Positions 17,800 through 26,435 of a stretch of DNA of 64,000 nt are shown here, one piece after another. Origin of the DNA: Rhizorhabdus dicambivorans (GTDB lineage: Bacteria > Pseudomonadota > Alphaproteobacteria > Sphingomonadales > Sphingomonadaceae); contig NZ_CP023449.1 of assembly GCF_002355275.1 (NCBI RefSeq), positions 3,202,001 through 3,266,000 on the forward strand, written 5' to 3'. Position 1 is the stretch's first letter. Every line of letters begins with the position of its first letter. The translations under genes were made by a program, and so were the position numbers. A model generated the notes under the pieces. That model searched no databases and had not been told where the DNA came from. It worked only from the letters and a program-made list of their open reading frames with translations.

Positions 17800-18780
17800 T
17801 CAATGGGGGTGGTGGCCATGATCATCATGACCATGGTCGTGGTCATGATGCCCCTCGGCGCATTCGGCCTTCGCATCGGCGCATCGGCCGCGCTCGACCT
17901 GGAAGGTCGCGTGGCCGATGCCGAACTCGTCGCGTACCAGCCGCGCGGTCGAGGCCAGGAAATTGTCGTCGCCGGGGGCATCGGGCATCACGAGGTGCGC
18001 GGTCAGCGCCGTCTCGGTCGTGCTCGTCGGCCAGATATGGACATGGTGGACGGCGGTGACGCCGGGCAGCGCGCCGAGCCGGGTGGTGACGCTGGCGGGG
18101 TCGATCCGGCTGGGCACCCCGGCCAGCGACATGGTGAGCGAATCGCGGAACAGGCCCCAGGTGCCCGCCACGATCACCGCGACGATCACCAGGCTGATCG
18201 CGGGGTCGATCCACAGCAGCCCGGTCTGCCCAACCAGAAAGCCGGCGATCACCACCCCCGCCGAGACCGCCGCGTCGGCGGCCATGTGGAGGAAGGCGCC
18301 ACGGATGTTGATGTCATGCTTGCCGCCGCGCAGGAACAGCAGGGCCGTGCCCAGATTGATGACGATGCCCACGCCCGCGACCGCCATCATCGTGCCGCTT
18401 TCGAGCGGCGCGGGATGGGCGAAACGCTGGACCGCGCCGAGCGCGATCGCTCCGCAGGCGATCAGCAGCAGGATCGCGTTGAACAGGGCCGCGAGGATCG
18501 ACGAGCCGCGCAGCCCATAGGTGTAGCGCGCGCTCGCCGGCCGTTTCGACAGGGCATAGGCCGCCCATGCCATCAGCAGCCCCAGCACGTCGGACAGATT
18601 GTGCCCCGCGTCGGCGATCAGCGCGATCGAGCCCGAGAGCAGCCCCGCCGCCCCCTCGACGATCACGAAACCGAGATTGAGCGAAACCCCCAGCGCAAAG
18701 GCACGGCCATAGCTCGGCGGCGCATGGCCGTGCCCGTGCCCATGATCATGTCCGCTATGGTCGTGGTGGTGCAGGCCCAT
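17800..18780 (-). CDS. Cation diffusion facilitator, zinc/cobalt exporter (CzcD/DmeF-like)
   Basis: 326 residues, six membrane helices. Both ends are His-rich cytosolic metal-binding segments (MGLHHHDHSGHDHGHGHGHA and EGHHDHDHGHDDHGHHPH). The transport-site motifs are ADAGHNLSD in helix 2 and HMAADAAVS in helix 5 (HxxxD pattern typical of zinc-selective CDFs). A C-terminal VHHVHIWPTS segment begins the regulatory ferredoxin-like domain. It exports zinc or related divalent ions by H+ antiport. No metal regulator is adjacent. Confidence 0.93.
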   Translation of the reverse strand: MGLHHHDHSGHDHGHGHGHAPPSYGRAFALGVSLNLGFVIVEGAAGLLSGSIALIADAGHNLSDVLGLLMAWAAYALSKRPASARYTYGLRGSSILAALFNAILLLIACGAIALGAVQRFAHPAPLESGTMMAVAGVGIVINLGTALLFLRGGKHDINIRGAFLHMAADAAVSAGVVIAGFLVGQTGLLWIDPAISLVIVAVIVAGTWGLFRDSLTMSLAGVPSRIDPASVTTRLGALPGVTAVHHVHIWPTSTTETALTAHLVMPDAPGDDNFLASTARLVRDEFGIGHATFQVERGRCADAKAECAEGHHDHDHGHDDHGHHPH

Positions 18781-18952
18781 CCCACCCGTCCTACCGCGAC
18801 TTTTCGCAGCGGGGCAAGCCCGCGCACCTTTTGCCGATTCGCAACGCCGCGTCTGGGAACGGCCCGCGTTTTCCCATCGCCTCGCCCCGGAAAATGCCCG
18901 TTTTCCGGATCATCCGACCATCGTGGCGGATGGGGTGAAGATCGAAACTTTA

Positions 18953-18997
18953 CATGGGGGTCAGCGCACCATATATCCGCGCCTCCGCTGCCCCATG
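18953..18997 (+). promoter_or_regulatory. Candidate leader hairpin upstream of the polyamine decarboxylase (speF-motif-like)
   Basis: A long stem CATGGGG..CAGCG / CGCTG-CCCCATG with a GU/bulge between blocks and an ~18-base loop lies 57 bases before the TTG start at 19054. A second small hairpin (GGCA/TGCC) follows. A conserved structured leader (the speF motif) is known upstream of alphaproteobacterial ornithine decarboxylase genes; assignment of this hairpin to it is inference. Confidence 0.4.
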
Positions 18998-19053
18998 GGA
19001 CTTCCACCGCAAGGCAGCTTTCTTGCCAACGTACCACCCGGAGGTCCCTTGAG

Positions 19054-20247
19054 TTGCACAAGCATCATAGCGCGCTGGGGCTAGCTGAGTCCCTTCGGCC
19101 GGTTCAGCCGGTCACGCTCCTTCGTCCCCACGCCGCTGCGCGGGCTGCCCGGTTCTTCGTCGAGAAGTTCCAGGGGCGCTCGATGTATGCCGTCAAGGCG
19201 AATCCGTCGCCCGAACTGATCCAGATCCTCTGGGACAACGGGATCACCCATTTCGACGTCGCGTCGATCGCCGAAGTGCGCCTCGTCCATGGCGTCGCGC
19301 CACAGGCGACGCTGTGCTTCATGCACCCGGTCAAGGCCGAGGAAGCGATCGCCGAGGCCTATTCGGTCTATGGCGTGCGCACCTTCTCGCTCGATTCGAT
19401 CGAGGAACTGGAGAAGATCGAGCGCGCCACCCAGGGCGCGACCGACCTGACGCTGTGCGTCCGGATGCGCGTCTCGTCGGAGATGTCGAAGCTCAGCCTG
19501 GCATCCAAGTTCGGGGTCGAGCTGACCGACGCCAAGGAACTGCTCCAGCGCACCCGCCAGGTCGCCGATGCGCTCGGCATCTGCTTCCATGTCGGCAGCC
19601 AGGCGATGAGCCCGTCGGCCTATGTCCAGGCGATGGAGAAGGTCCGCGCCGCAATCGTCTCTGCGGCGGTCACCGTCGACGTGATCGACGTCGGCGGCGG
19701 CTTCCCCTCGGTCTATCCGGGCATGGAGCCGCCCGCGCTCGAAGCCTATTTCGGCGCGATCCACCAGGCGTTCGAAAGCCTGCCGGTTTCCTATTCGTCC
19801 GAGCTGTGGTGCGAGCCCGGCCGCGCGCTGTGCGCCGAATATGCCAGCCTGCTGGTCCGCGTCGAGCGACGCCGCGGCGACGAGCTGTACATCAACGATG
19901 GCGCCTATGGGGCGCTGTTCGATGCCGCTCACATCGGCTGGCGCTTCCCGGTGAAGCTGCTGCGCGAACCGGAATCGAAGGCGCGCGAGATCGGCTTCAG
20001 CTTCTACGGCCCGACCTGCGACGACATGGACCATATGGCGGGCCCCTTCCACCTGCCCGCCGACGTCCAGCCCGGCGACTATATCGAGATCGGCATGCTC
20101 GGCGCCTATGGCTGCGCGATGCGCACCGGCTTCAACGGCTTCACCGCCGGGGACCGGGTGATCATGGACGACGAGCCGATGGCGACGCTGTATGTCCGCG
20201 ACGAAGAGGCCCGCGAGGCGGTTTCGTCGAACGTCATCAAGCTGTAA
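19054..20247 (+). CDS. Ornithine/lysine decarboxylase, alanine-racemase-fold (PLP)
   Basis: Makes putrescine (or cadaverine) from ornithine (or lysine). The start is a TTG at 19054, nine bases after CGGAGG; it gives a 397-residue protein beginning MHKHHSALGLAESL, the usual N-terminus in related bacteria. Motifs: MYAVKANPSPEL with PLP Lys48, SKLSLASKFGVEL, FHVGSQAMSPSAY, DVGGGFPSVYPGMEP (PLP phosphate loop), CEPGRALCAEYA, and GPTCDDMDHMAGPF carrying the active-site Cys/Asp of the group IV eukaryotic-type ODC. The downstream gene is a deoxyhypusine-synthase homologue, supporting a polyamine role. A structured leader may regulate it. Confidence 0.92.
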   Translation: MHKHHSALGLAESLRPVQPVTLLRPHAAARAARFFVEKFQGRSMYAVKANPSPELIQILWDNGITHFDVASIAEVRLVHGVAPQATLCFMHPVKAEEAIAEAYSVYGVRTFSLDSIEELEKIERATQGATDLTLCVRMRVSSEMSKLSLASKFGVELTDAKELLQRTRQVADALGICFHVGSQAMSPSAYVQAMEKVRAAIVSAAVTVDVIDVGGGFPSVYPGMEPPALEAYFGAIHQAFESLPVSYSSELWCEPGRALCAEYASLLVRVERRRGDELYINDGAYGALFDAAHIGWRFPVKLLREPESKAREIGFSFYGPTCDDMDHMAGPFHLPADVQPGDYIEIGMLGAYGCAMRTGFNGFTAGDRVIMDDEPMATLYVRDEEAREAVSSNVIKL

Positions 20248-20267
20248 GGGCCTGACCACACAACAAG

Positions 20268-20364
20268 CGTCACCCCAGCGCAGGCTGGGGTCCATGTCTG
20301 TTGTCGCATGCGGTGCCACCGCCCGCTGAGAGAGACATGGCTGCCAGCCTCCGCTGGCATGACG
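20268..20364. repeat. REPIN-like repeat between decarboxylase and DHS-like gene
   Basis: Arms CGTCACCCCAGCGCAGGCTG and CAGCCTCCGCTGGCATGACG in inverted orientation. Arm sequences differ slightly from each other, unlike the 9574 copy. Confidence 0.75.
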
Positions 20365-20386
20365 GAAGATTTATACGAGGAACATC

Positions 20387-21439
20387 ATGACCGACGCCCC
20401 CATCAACGACACGCGCAAGGCCGAGCTGCTCTCGACCGTGGTCGAGCATATCGACATCACCAGCTTCGACGCGCGCCCGATCATCGACGCGATGGGCAAG
20501 ATGAGCTTCACCAGCCGCGACCTGGCCCGCGCCACCCGCATCTACAACGACATGCTGGCGGACCCCGACTGCACGGTCTTCCTGGTGATCGCGGGTTCGA
20601 CCTCGGCCGGCGGCTGCATGGACGCCTATGCCGAGCTGCTGCGCAACAACATGGTCGACGCGGTCGTCGCGACCGGCGCCACCATCGTCGACATGGATTT
20701 CTTCGAGGGCCTCGGCCACAAGCATTATCAGGCGCTCGAAGTGCCCGACGACGACACGCTGCGCTCGCTCTACATCGACCGCATCTACGACACCTATATC
20801 GACGAGGAGCAGCTCCAGGACTGCGACTTCACGATCAACAAGATCGCGAACGCGCTGCCGCCGGGCCCCTATTCGAGCCGCGCCTTCATCCGTGAGATGG
20901 GCAAATATCTCGCCGAGCACGGCAAGAAGGAGAACAGCCTCGTCAAGCTCGCCTATGAGCATGACGTGCCGATCTTCTGCCCGGCCTTCGTCGACTCGTC
21001 GGCGGGCTTCGGCCTCGTCAAGCACCAGGTCGACTGCATGAAGGCTGGCCGGCCCTATATGATGATCGACGCGGTCGCCGATTTCCGCGAACTGACCGAC
21101 ATCAAGATCAAGGCAGGCACCAGCGGCCTGCTGATGATCGGCGGCGGCGTGCCGAAGAACTTCATCCAGGACACCGTCGTCTGCGCCGAGATCCTCGGCC
21201 ATGAGGATGTCGAGGTGCACAAATATGCCGTACAGATCACCGTCGCCGACGTGCGCGACGGCGCCTGCTCCTCCTCGACCCTCCAGGAGGCGGCGAGCTG
21301 GGGCAAGGTCAACACCGGCATCGAGCAGATGGTGTTCGCGGAAGCAGGCTCGGTCCTGCCGCTGCTGGCGTCCGACGCCTATCATCGCGGCCATTGGAAG
21401 ACCCGCGCCAAGCGCGCCTGGGGCAAGCTGTTCGCATAG
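20387..21439 (+). CDS. Deoxyhypusine synthase-like protein (probable polyamine/homospermidine synthase)
   Basis: 350 residues with the deoxyhypusine synthase fold: FTSRDLARATRIYNDML, LVIAGSTSAGG (NAD-binding), GLGHKHYQAL, IFCPAFVDSSAGF, and DGACSSSTLQEAASWGKVN, where EAASWGK retains the catalytic Lys that forms the enzyme-imine intermediate. Bacteria have no eIF5A substrate, so bacterial members are thought to transfer aminobutyl groups from spermidine or putrescine to small amines, giving homospermidine or spermidine. Its place about 140 bases after an ornithine-type decarboxylase fits that. The exact reaction cannot be read from sequence. Confidence 0.88.
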   Translation: MTDAPINDTRKAELLSTVVEHIDITSFDARPIIDAMGKMSFTSRDLARATRIYNDMLADPDCTVFLVIAGSTSAGGCMDAYAELLRNNMVDAVVATGATIVDMDFFEGLGHKHYQALEVPDDDTLRSLYIDRIYDTYIDEEQLQDCDFTINKIANALPPGPYSSRAFIREMGKYLAEHGKKENSLVKLAYEHDVPIFCPAFVDSSAGFGLVKHQVDCMKAGRPYMMIDAVADFRELTDIKIKAGTSGLLMIGGGVPKNFIQDTVVCAEILGHEDVEVHKYAVQITVADVRDGACSSSTLQEAASWGKVNTGIEQMVFAEAGSVLPLLASDAYHRGHWKTRAKRAWGKLFA

Positions 21440-21448
21440 GTTCTTGTC

Positions 21449-21543
21449 CGTCATCCTGACGAAAGTCAGGATCCATTGACGCAACGCCTGAATTCCATCT
21501 CCGGCGTCGCGGCAATGGATGCTGGATCAAGTCCAGCATGACG
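21449..21543. repeat. REPIN-like repeat downstream of the DHS-like gene
   Basis: Arms CGTCATCCTGACGAAAGTCA (then GGATCCA) and TGGATCAAGTCCAGCATGACG, inverted, with about 45 bases between. The arms are more diverged from each other than in other copies. Confidence 0.7.
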
Positions 21544-21551
21544 GGAAACGA

Positions 21552-22004
21552 CTACCGCTTCGACGGCCGGCCGATCGGCCGATGCTCGCGATGGCTTTCG
21601 CGCGATAGCGTCTGGAGCAGGGTGAAGAGGTCGGCGGTCTGTTCCGACCGGGTCAGCGCATCGGCCTTGGCCAGCACCCGCGCGACCTGGTTGTCCATAT
21701 AGCCGGCGTCCCCCCAATAGGCGAGGCTCCAGTCCTGGAAACGATAGCCGTCGATGGCGCGGCGATCGATCACCGTCACCTGTTCGTGGCGCGGATCATG
21801 GCCGATGCTTTCCATCAGTTCGTCGAGCGCGGCTCCGGGGCCTTCGAGTATCTGGGCGAAATGGCGTTCGGTGAAGATGAGCACCCCGCGGACCCGGAGT
21901 GCCGCGTTGCGCCCGGTGGATGCCGCGACGATGCGATCGACCTCGCCTGCCTGATCGGGCAGGATGAGCCGGCTGCGGCTGACATAGATAAGCGATTGGT
22001 ACAT
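21552..22004 (-). CDS. Short BLUF-domain blue-light photoreceptor
   Basis: 150 residues, almost all BLUF domain plus a short C-terminal helix. The flavin-contacting residues are present: Tyr7 in LIYVSRS, Asn33 in GRNAALRVRGVLIF and Gln51 in HFAQILEGP, the Tyr-Gln pair that rearranges hydrogen bonds on illumination. The Trp is in QDWSLAYWG. No effector domain is fused, so it would act through a partner, as in PixD/BlrB-type proteins. No obvious partner lies next to it; the next gene is divergent (MAPEG). Confidence 0.92.
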   Translation of the reverse strand: MYQSLIYVSRSRLILPDQAGEVDRIVAASTGRNAALRVRGVLIFTERHFAQILEGPGAALDELMESIGHDPRHEQVTVIDRRAIDGYRFQDWSLAYWGDAGYMDNQVARVLAKADALTRSEQTADLFTLLQTLSRESHREHRPIGRPSKR

Positions 22005-22185
22005 GCTGCAACTATCGCATGATGCCGCCGGCTCCAGCAGCCAGCAAAGTTACGGGTTTCGCCCGGTAATTTCGTTAAAGTTACGACTTTCGGCGGAGGT
22101 TCGGGGCCTCCTCGCGCCGGCACGTCCCGGTTTGACAGAGCCGCCGCGACTCGCCAGCCTGCCCCCCGGAAACGGGAGGGATGCC

Positions 22186-22620
22186 ATGCACACGCCGATA
22201 CTGGGCGCGGTCGTCGCGCTGATACTCTGGACCTTCGCGATGTGGCTGTGGCTCTACGCCACCCGCCTGCCCGCGATCATCAAGGGCGGGATCGTCTATG
22301 ATCCCAACCGCCCCGCGAGCGAGTTCATGGACCGGATTCCGCCACGGGTCCGCTGGAAGGCCGACAATTACAACCATCTCCACGAGCAGCCGACGATCTT
22401 CTACGCTCTCGCGATCACGCTGGCGCTGCTCGGCGCGGGCGGCGGGCTCAACGCGACGCTCGCCTGGGCCTATGTCGGCCTGCGGGTGGTCCACAGCCTG
22501 ATCCAGGCGACGGTCAACAAGGTGGAGGCGCGATTCGCGGTCTTCGTGCTGGCATCGCTCGTGCTGTTCGCGCTGGCGGTCCGGGCGGCGCTCATCCTGT
22601 TCGGCGGACCCAGCGCCTGA
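22186..22620 (+). CDS. MAPEG family membrane protein
   Basis: 144 residues, four membrane helices. The second ATG after a GGGAGGG site (22186) is in frame and starts MHTPILGAVVALILWTFAMW. The family block is KADNYNHLHEQPTIFYALAI and YVGLRVVHSLIQATVNKVEARF, corresponding to MAPEG helices 2-3 (NxxEQ and RxxH..Nxx.R patterns). Bacterial MAPEG proteins include glutathione-transferase-like enzymes; the activity is unknown here. Confidence 0.88.
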   Translation: MHTPILGAVVALILWTFAMWLWLYATRLPAIIKGGIVYDPNRPASEFMDRIPPRVRWKADNYNHLHEQPTIFYALAITLALLGAGGGLNATLAWAYVGLRVVHSLIQATVNKVEARFAVFVLASLVLFALAVRAALILFGGPSA

Positions 22621-22656
22621 CCCGATATCGTCGCTCCGGCGAGCGATGGCTTGTGG

Positions 22657-23214
22657 TCAGAATCTGTATCCGGCCGAGACCTGCACCACCGGCCGATAGC
22701 CCTTCGCCTCGCCGCGCCCGCCGCTCATCAGGTCGAGCGGGGTGACGACCAAGCTGGCGCTCCGCCGTGTCATGCCGCGACCGACCACGCCGATATCGGC
22801 TCCGATCACCAGCCCCTCACCGACGGTGCCGGAAAGGCCCGCCGTCAGCATCGGCGCGTAGCGCGCTGTGCCGATGTCGGACCGGTCGTTGCTGCCGCGC
22901 AGCAGGCGGCGGTTGTCGTCCTCGCGCAGGCCCAGCGAGATGCGAAAGGCATCGCCGAACGGGTGGACGTCGCCGGTCAGCGCATAGGCGCGCGGGCGAC
23001 GGCCGGAAAGCGGATCGGCCCGGACGATATCATCGACGGGTTCGGCCCGGAGCGGCGCGATGCTGCGCCGGATCGTCAGCCAGCGATAGGGATGGAAGAC
23101 GACTTCGGAGCCACTCTCCAGCCCCCGCAGGTTGAGCGCAAGGCGCGGGGCCGCCTGCGCGGAGCCCGTCGCCAGCAGGCCGATGATCGCAAGGGAAACC
23201 CGTCCGAACGCCAT
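22657..23214 (-). CDS. Exported protein, possible small outer-membrane beta-barrel
   Basis: 185 residues from ATG 23214; a GTG-started frame runs four codons further. It opens MAFGRVSLAIIGLLATGSAQA, a signal peptide. The mature region alternates polar and hydrophobic residues (TRYAPMLTAGLSG, GLVIGADIGVVGRG, RPVVQVSAGYRF) and ends in an aromatic residue (YRF-COOH), a mark of beta-barrel outer-membrane proteins. No named family is recognised. Confidence 0.65.
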   Translation of the reverse strand: MAFGRVSLAIIGLLATGSAQAAPRLALNLRGLESGSEVVFHPYRWLTIRRSIAPLRAEPVDDIVRADPLSGRRPRAYALTGDVHPFGDAFRISLGLREDDNRRLLRGSNDRSDIGTARYAPMLTAGLSGTVGEGLVIGADIGVVGRGMTRRSASLVVTPLDLMSGGRGEAKGYRPVVQVSAGYRF

Positions 23215-23329
23215 ATGCACCACCACGCTGAGGATGGGCGATCATAGGCGGCCAGCCGATAATTTATGGTTAAGCGATCGTTACGGGGGACGAGTTTACG
23301 CAAAGGTCCCGTGGCGACGCAGACGGATA

Positions 23330-24532
23330 TTACCGCACGAAGCTGGCGACCAGTTCGACATGGGTCGACCAGCGGAACTGGCCGACCGGTGTGATCCGCT
23401 GCAGCGTCCAGCCCCCCTCGATCAGGGTCCGTGCGTCGCGCGCGAAGGTCGAGGGGTTGCACGAGACATAGGCGATGCGCCGCAGCTTCGTCGAAGCCGC
23501 CAGCGCCGCCATCTGTTCCTTGGCACCGGGGCGCGGCGGATCGAGCACCAGCGCGTCGAAGCGGTCGACCTCGGCGACGTCGAGCGGACGGCGGAACAGA
23601 TCGCGATGCTCGACAGCGACGATGCGCTGCGCCCCGTCGGCGGCGGCCTTCAGCCCCAGCACCGCGTCGCGCGCGCCTTCCGCGGCATAGACGCGGCGAT
23701 CTTTCGATAGCGGCAATGCGAAGGTGCCGAGCCCCGCGAACAGATCGGCGACCAGCGCGGCATCGCCGACGATCGCCTCGACCGCCGCGACCAGCGCCCC
23801 CTCCCCGTCCGCCGTCGCCTGCAGGAAGCCGCCCGCCGGAAAGGGCACCACCACCCCGCCGAGAGTGACCGTCGCCGGCTCGGGCTCCCAGCGCGGCTGC
23901 GCGCCGTAACCGTCGTCGATCGACAGCCGGGCGAGCTTGTGCCGCAGGGCGAAATCGTTGAGCGCCTCGACCGCCGCCAGCCCCTCGACCTCGACCTTCT
24001 CGATCAGCAGGTCGACGCCCTGATCGACCAGCGTCATCTGCACCCCCGCCGCGCGCCGGTCGCGCAGCATGGGGTGCAGCAATTTGCGTAGCGGATCGAC
24101 CAGCGCGAACAGCGCCGGGTGCATGATCGCGCACATCTTCAGGTCGACGATATGGTGGCTCTGCTCCTCGTTGAAGCCGAGCAGCATCCGCTTGCCCTGC
24201 CGCTCGGCGCGCAGCGAGACGCGGCGGCGGGTCTGCGGCGCGGAGAGGATGGCGGGCGCCATATCCGGGGCCGTGATCTTCTGCTGCATCAGCGCGCCGG
24301 CGATCCGCTGGCCAAGGAAGTCGGCATAGCTGGCATCGTCGACATGTTGCAGCTGGCAGCCGCCGCATTTCGGGAAATGGCGACATGCCGGATCGACATG
24401 GTGCGGCCCGTGGGTCAGCGATCCGTCGACGTGGAGCAGGTCGCCCGGCGCCGACAATGGCGAATGGCGGCCATCCTCGGTAATGCCTTCGCCCCGCGCG
24501 GCGATGCGGATGATGGGAACGGCGTCGGTCAT
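23330..24532 (-). CDS. Class I SAM-dependent RNA m5U methyltransferase (RlmD/TrmA family)
   Basis: Methylates uridine C5 in rRNA or tRNA. 400 residues from ATG 24532. A 4Fe-4S site is visible as Cys50-x5-Cys56-x2-Cys59 (PACRHFPKCGGC) with Cys134 in LKMCAIMHP. The SAM domain has DLFAGLGTFALPL, LVLDPPRPGAKEQ and YVSCNPSTFARD with catalytic Cys358. An N-terminal segment (IIRIAARGEGITEDGR) is short relative to the TRAM domain of E. coli RumA. The cluster favours RlmD/RlmC-type over TrmA, but the target base is unproven. It is followed by the exported protein gene. Confidence 0.9.
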   Translation of the reverse strand: MTDAVPIIRIAARGEGITEDGRHSPLSAPGDLLHVDGSLTHGPHHVDPACRHFPKCGGCQLQHVDDASYADFLGQRIAGALMQQKITAPDMAPAILSAPQTRRRVSLRAERQGKRMLLGFNEEQSHHIVDLKMCAIMHPALFALVDPLRKLLHPMLRDRRAAGVQMTLVDQGVDLLIEKVEVEGLAAVEALNDFALRHKLARLSIDDGYGAQPRWEPEPATVTLGGVVVPFPAGGFLQATADGEGALVAAVEAIVGDAALVADLFAGLGTFALPLSKDRRVYAAEGARDAVLGLKAAADGAQRIVAVEHRDLFRRPLDVAEVDRFDALVLDPPRPGAKEQMAALAASTKLRRIAYVSCNPSTFARDARTLIEGGWTLQRITPVGQFRWSTHVELVASFVR

Positions 24533-24552
24533 GCGCTGCGCCTTCCCCCGTC

Positions 24553-24643
24553 CGTCATCCCGGCGGAGGCCGGGATCGCAGGAGATGGCGAGACGAGGTT
24601 GCAGCAGGAGCCGATTGCGATCCCGGCCTCCGCCGGGATGACG
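24553..24643. repeat. REPIN-like repeat, CGTCATCCCGG variant
   Basis: Nearly perfect inverted arms CGTCATCCCGGCGGAGGCCG (then GGATCGCA) and GGCCTCCGCCGGGATGACG, with about 40 bases between, in the gap after the NAD(P)HX gene and before the methyltransferase gene. Confidence 0.82.
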
Positions 24644-24650
24644 ATGTGGG

Positions 24651-26036
24651 TCAAGACCACGAGCATTCACTCAACGCTTTCGGAAGATGGGCAATAAGGT
24701 CGTCGGCAATGAGCCCCGGCCCTGCCAGCTCGGCCGCTCTGCGGTGCAGCCAGACGCCGGCACAGGCGGCCTCGAACGCCGCCAGCCCGCGAGCCCGGTT
24801 CGCGGCGATCAGGCCGGCCAGCACATCTCCGGTCCCCGCGCTCGCCAGCCAGCCCGGCGCGGGCCAGCCGATCGCGGCGCGGCCGTCCGGAGCGGCCACC
24901 ACCGTATCCGGGCCCTTCAACACCACCACCGCCTGCGCCTGCGCCGCGGCGGCGCGGGCGCGCTCGATCCGGCTGCCTTCCAGCGTGCCGAACAACGTGG
25001 CGAATTCGCCCTCATGCGGGGTCAGCACCGGCAGGCCGGGCAGCGCGCCCGTGCCTTCGAGCAGCATCAGCGCATCGGCATCGAGCACCAGCGGCTTGTC
25101 CGAAGCCAGCGCCGCATCGAGCAGGGCTCGCCCTGCGGCATCACGCCCCAGCCCCGGCCCGACCAGCGCGCAGCCTACCCGCCTATCGGCGAGCAAGTCC
25201 GCCAGCGGCGCATCGCGCCGGACGATCGCGGCCGGGCCGCCCTGCCCTTTGCCGGCCAAGGTGACATAGCCAGCCCCGCCCCGCTGCGCCGCCATCGCGG
25301 AAAGCAGCGCCGCGCCCGGCATCGCTCCCTCGGCGACGACGACATGGCCGCGCGTATATTTATGATCGGCCGGTCCCGGCGCCGGAAGATGCGGGCGAGC
25401 GATCTCCGACAGGCTGGAGGTCCCGGGAATGCCGATATCCCCCAGCACCAGCCGCCCCATCAGCGCTGCCGCCGGCTGCAGCAGATGCGCGGGCTTCAGC
25501 ACCGCGAGCGCGACCGTCATGTCATAGCGTATCGCTGGCCCCAGCAGCGCACCGTCATCGGTGCCGATCCCGCTCGGCAGGTCCACCGCGATCCTGAGCC
25601 GCGCCGCCGCCGCCAGCCGTTCAAGCGGCGCGGCGATGGCGGGATCGAGCGGGCGCGCCAGCCCGGTGCCGAACAGCGCGTCGATGATCACGGCGGCCGG
25701 CTTCGCCTCGGCCAGCGGCTCGACCGGCCCGCCCCACAGGCCGCGCATCACCCGCGCCACATCGGTACGCGGCTCACCGCTCGCCGCGATGCGGACCGGC
25801 ACCCCGCGTGCGTGCAGCAGCCGCGCGATCACATAGCCGTCGCCGCCATTGTTGCCCGGGCCGCACAGCACCAGCGTCGGCGCGCGCCCCGCATAGCGCC
25901 AAGCCGCCTCGGCAACGGCGGCGCCCGCGCGCTGCATCGCCGCGTCGACGGTGAGGCCGGTCGCGAACACGGCCTCCTCGGCGGCGCGCGTCTCGGCGGC
26001 GGTCAGGATCGGGCGGCCTTCGGTGCGCGCGCTCAC
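24651..26036 (-). CDS. nnr: Bifunctional NAD(P)H-hydrate epimerase / ADP-dependent dehydratase
   Basis: Repairs damaged nicotinamide cofactors: the N-terminal YjeF_N half epimerises R- and S-NAD(P)HX, and the C-terminal half dehydrates S-NAD(P)HX using ADP. 461 residues, GTG start at 26036 overlapping the upstream lipoprotein stop (GTGA). Epimerase marks: LCGPGNNGGDGYVIARLL and IIDALFGTGL. Dehydratase marks: KYTRGHVVVAEGAMPGAALL, PVLTPHEGEFATLFG, VLKGPDTVVAAPDG and ASAGTGDVLAGLIAA (ADP/NADPHX site). A second, stand-alone dehydratase is at 39294-40178. Confidence 0.94.
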   Translation of the reverse strand: MSARTEGRPILTAAETRAAEEAVFATGLTVDAAMQRAGAAVAEAAWRYAGRAPTLVLCGPGNNGGDGYVIARLLHARGVPVRIAASGEPRTDVARVMRGLWGGPVEPLAEAKPAAVIIDALFGTGLARPLDPAIAAPLERLAAAARLRIAVDLPSGIGTDDGALLGPAIRYDMTVALAVLKPAHLLQPAAALMGRLVLGDIGIPGTSSLSEIARPHLPAPGPADHKYTRGHVVVAEGAMPGAALLSAMAAQRGGAGYVTLAGKGQGGPAAIVRRDAPLADLLADRRVGCALVGPGLGRDAAGRALLDAALASDKPLVLDADALMLLEGTGALPGLPVLTPHEGEFATLFGTLEGSRIERARAAAAQAQAVVVLKGPDTVVAAPDGRAAIGWPAPGWLASAGTGDVLAGLIAANRARGLAAFEAACAGVWLHRRAAELAGPGLIADDLIAHLPKALSECSWS

Positions 26037-26398
26037 GGCGCGACCTTCGCCGGCAGCCGATAGACCATTTCGCCCGCCGCCACCTCGATATGGCCGGGCT
26101 CATCCGAGGGCCGCACCGTCACCGGCACCGCGCCGTCGGCCGCGATCACCCCACGCCCGTCCTTGACGATCAACAGGCGCCGGAAGCCGCCATCGGGCCC
26201 GCGCGCGACGATCACCCGGCCATCCGGGCTGTCGACACGATCGATCGTGCAGATGCGCTCGAACCGGGGTGCGTCCGCAAGCCGGCAGTCGATCGGATCG
26301 CCGGTCGCATCGTCCTTCGCCGAGCCGCAGGCGGCGAGCAGCAGCAGGGCCGCGAGGCCCAGGCTCTTTCCAACACCGATCGCCGAGATTCCGTTCAC
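26033..26398 (-). CDS. Small lipoprotein, unknown function
   Basis: 121 residues if translation begins at the GTG at 26398; no ATG is in a suitable place. After a short polar start it has SLGLAALLLLAACGS, a lipobox (LAAC) signal, so the mature protein would be lipid-anchored at Cys. The rest (RLADAPRFERICTIDRVDSP onward) has two Cys and a short beta-rich region. The stop overlaps the start of nnr, implying coupling. The start codon is the weak point: no clear ribosome site is visible. Confidence 0.6.
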   Translation of the reverse strand: MNGISAIGVGKSLGLAALLLLAACGSAKDDATGDPIDCRLADAPRFERICTIDRVDSPDGRVIVARGPDGGFRRLLIVKDGRGVIAADGAVPVTVRPSDEPGHIEVAAGEMVYRLPAKVAP

Positions 26399-26435
26399 CC
26401 CGGGCCTAGAGCATAAAGCGATGGGGCAAGGCAAC

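Noticed and set aside
17803-19053. Long plus-strand frame continuing upstream of the decarboxylase
   Set aside because: The upstream part is antisense to the CDF exporter and Arg/Asp-rich; the real start is the TTG at 19054 with GGAGG nine bases ahead.
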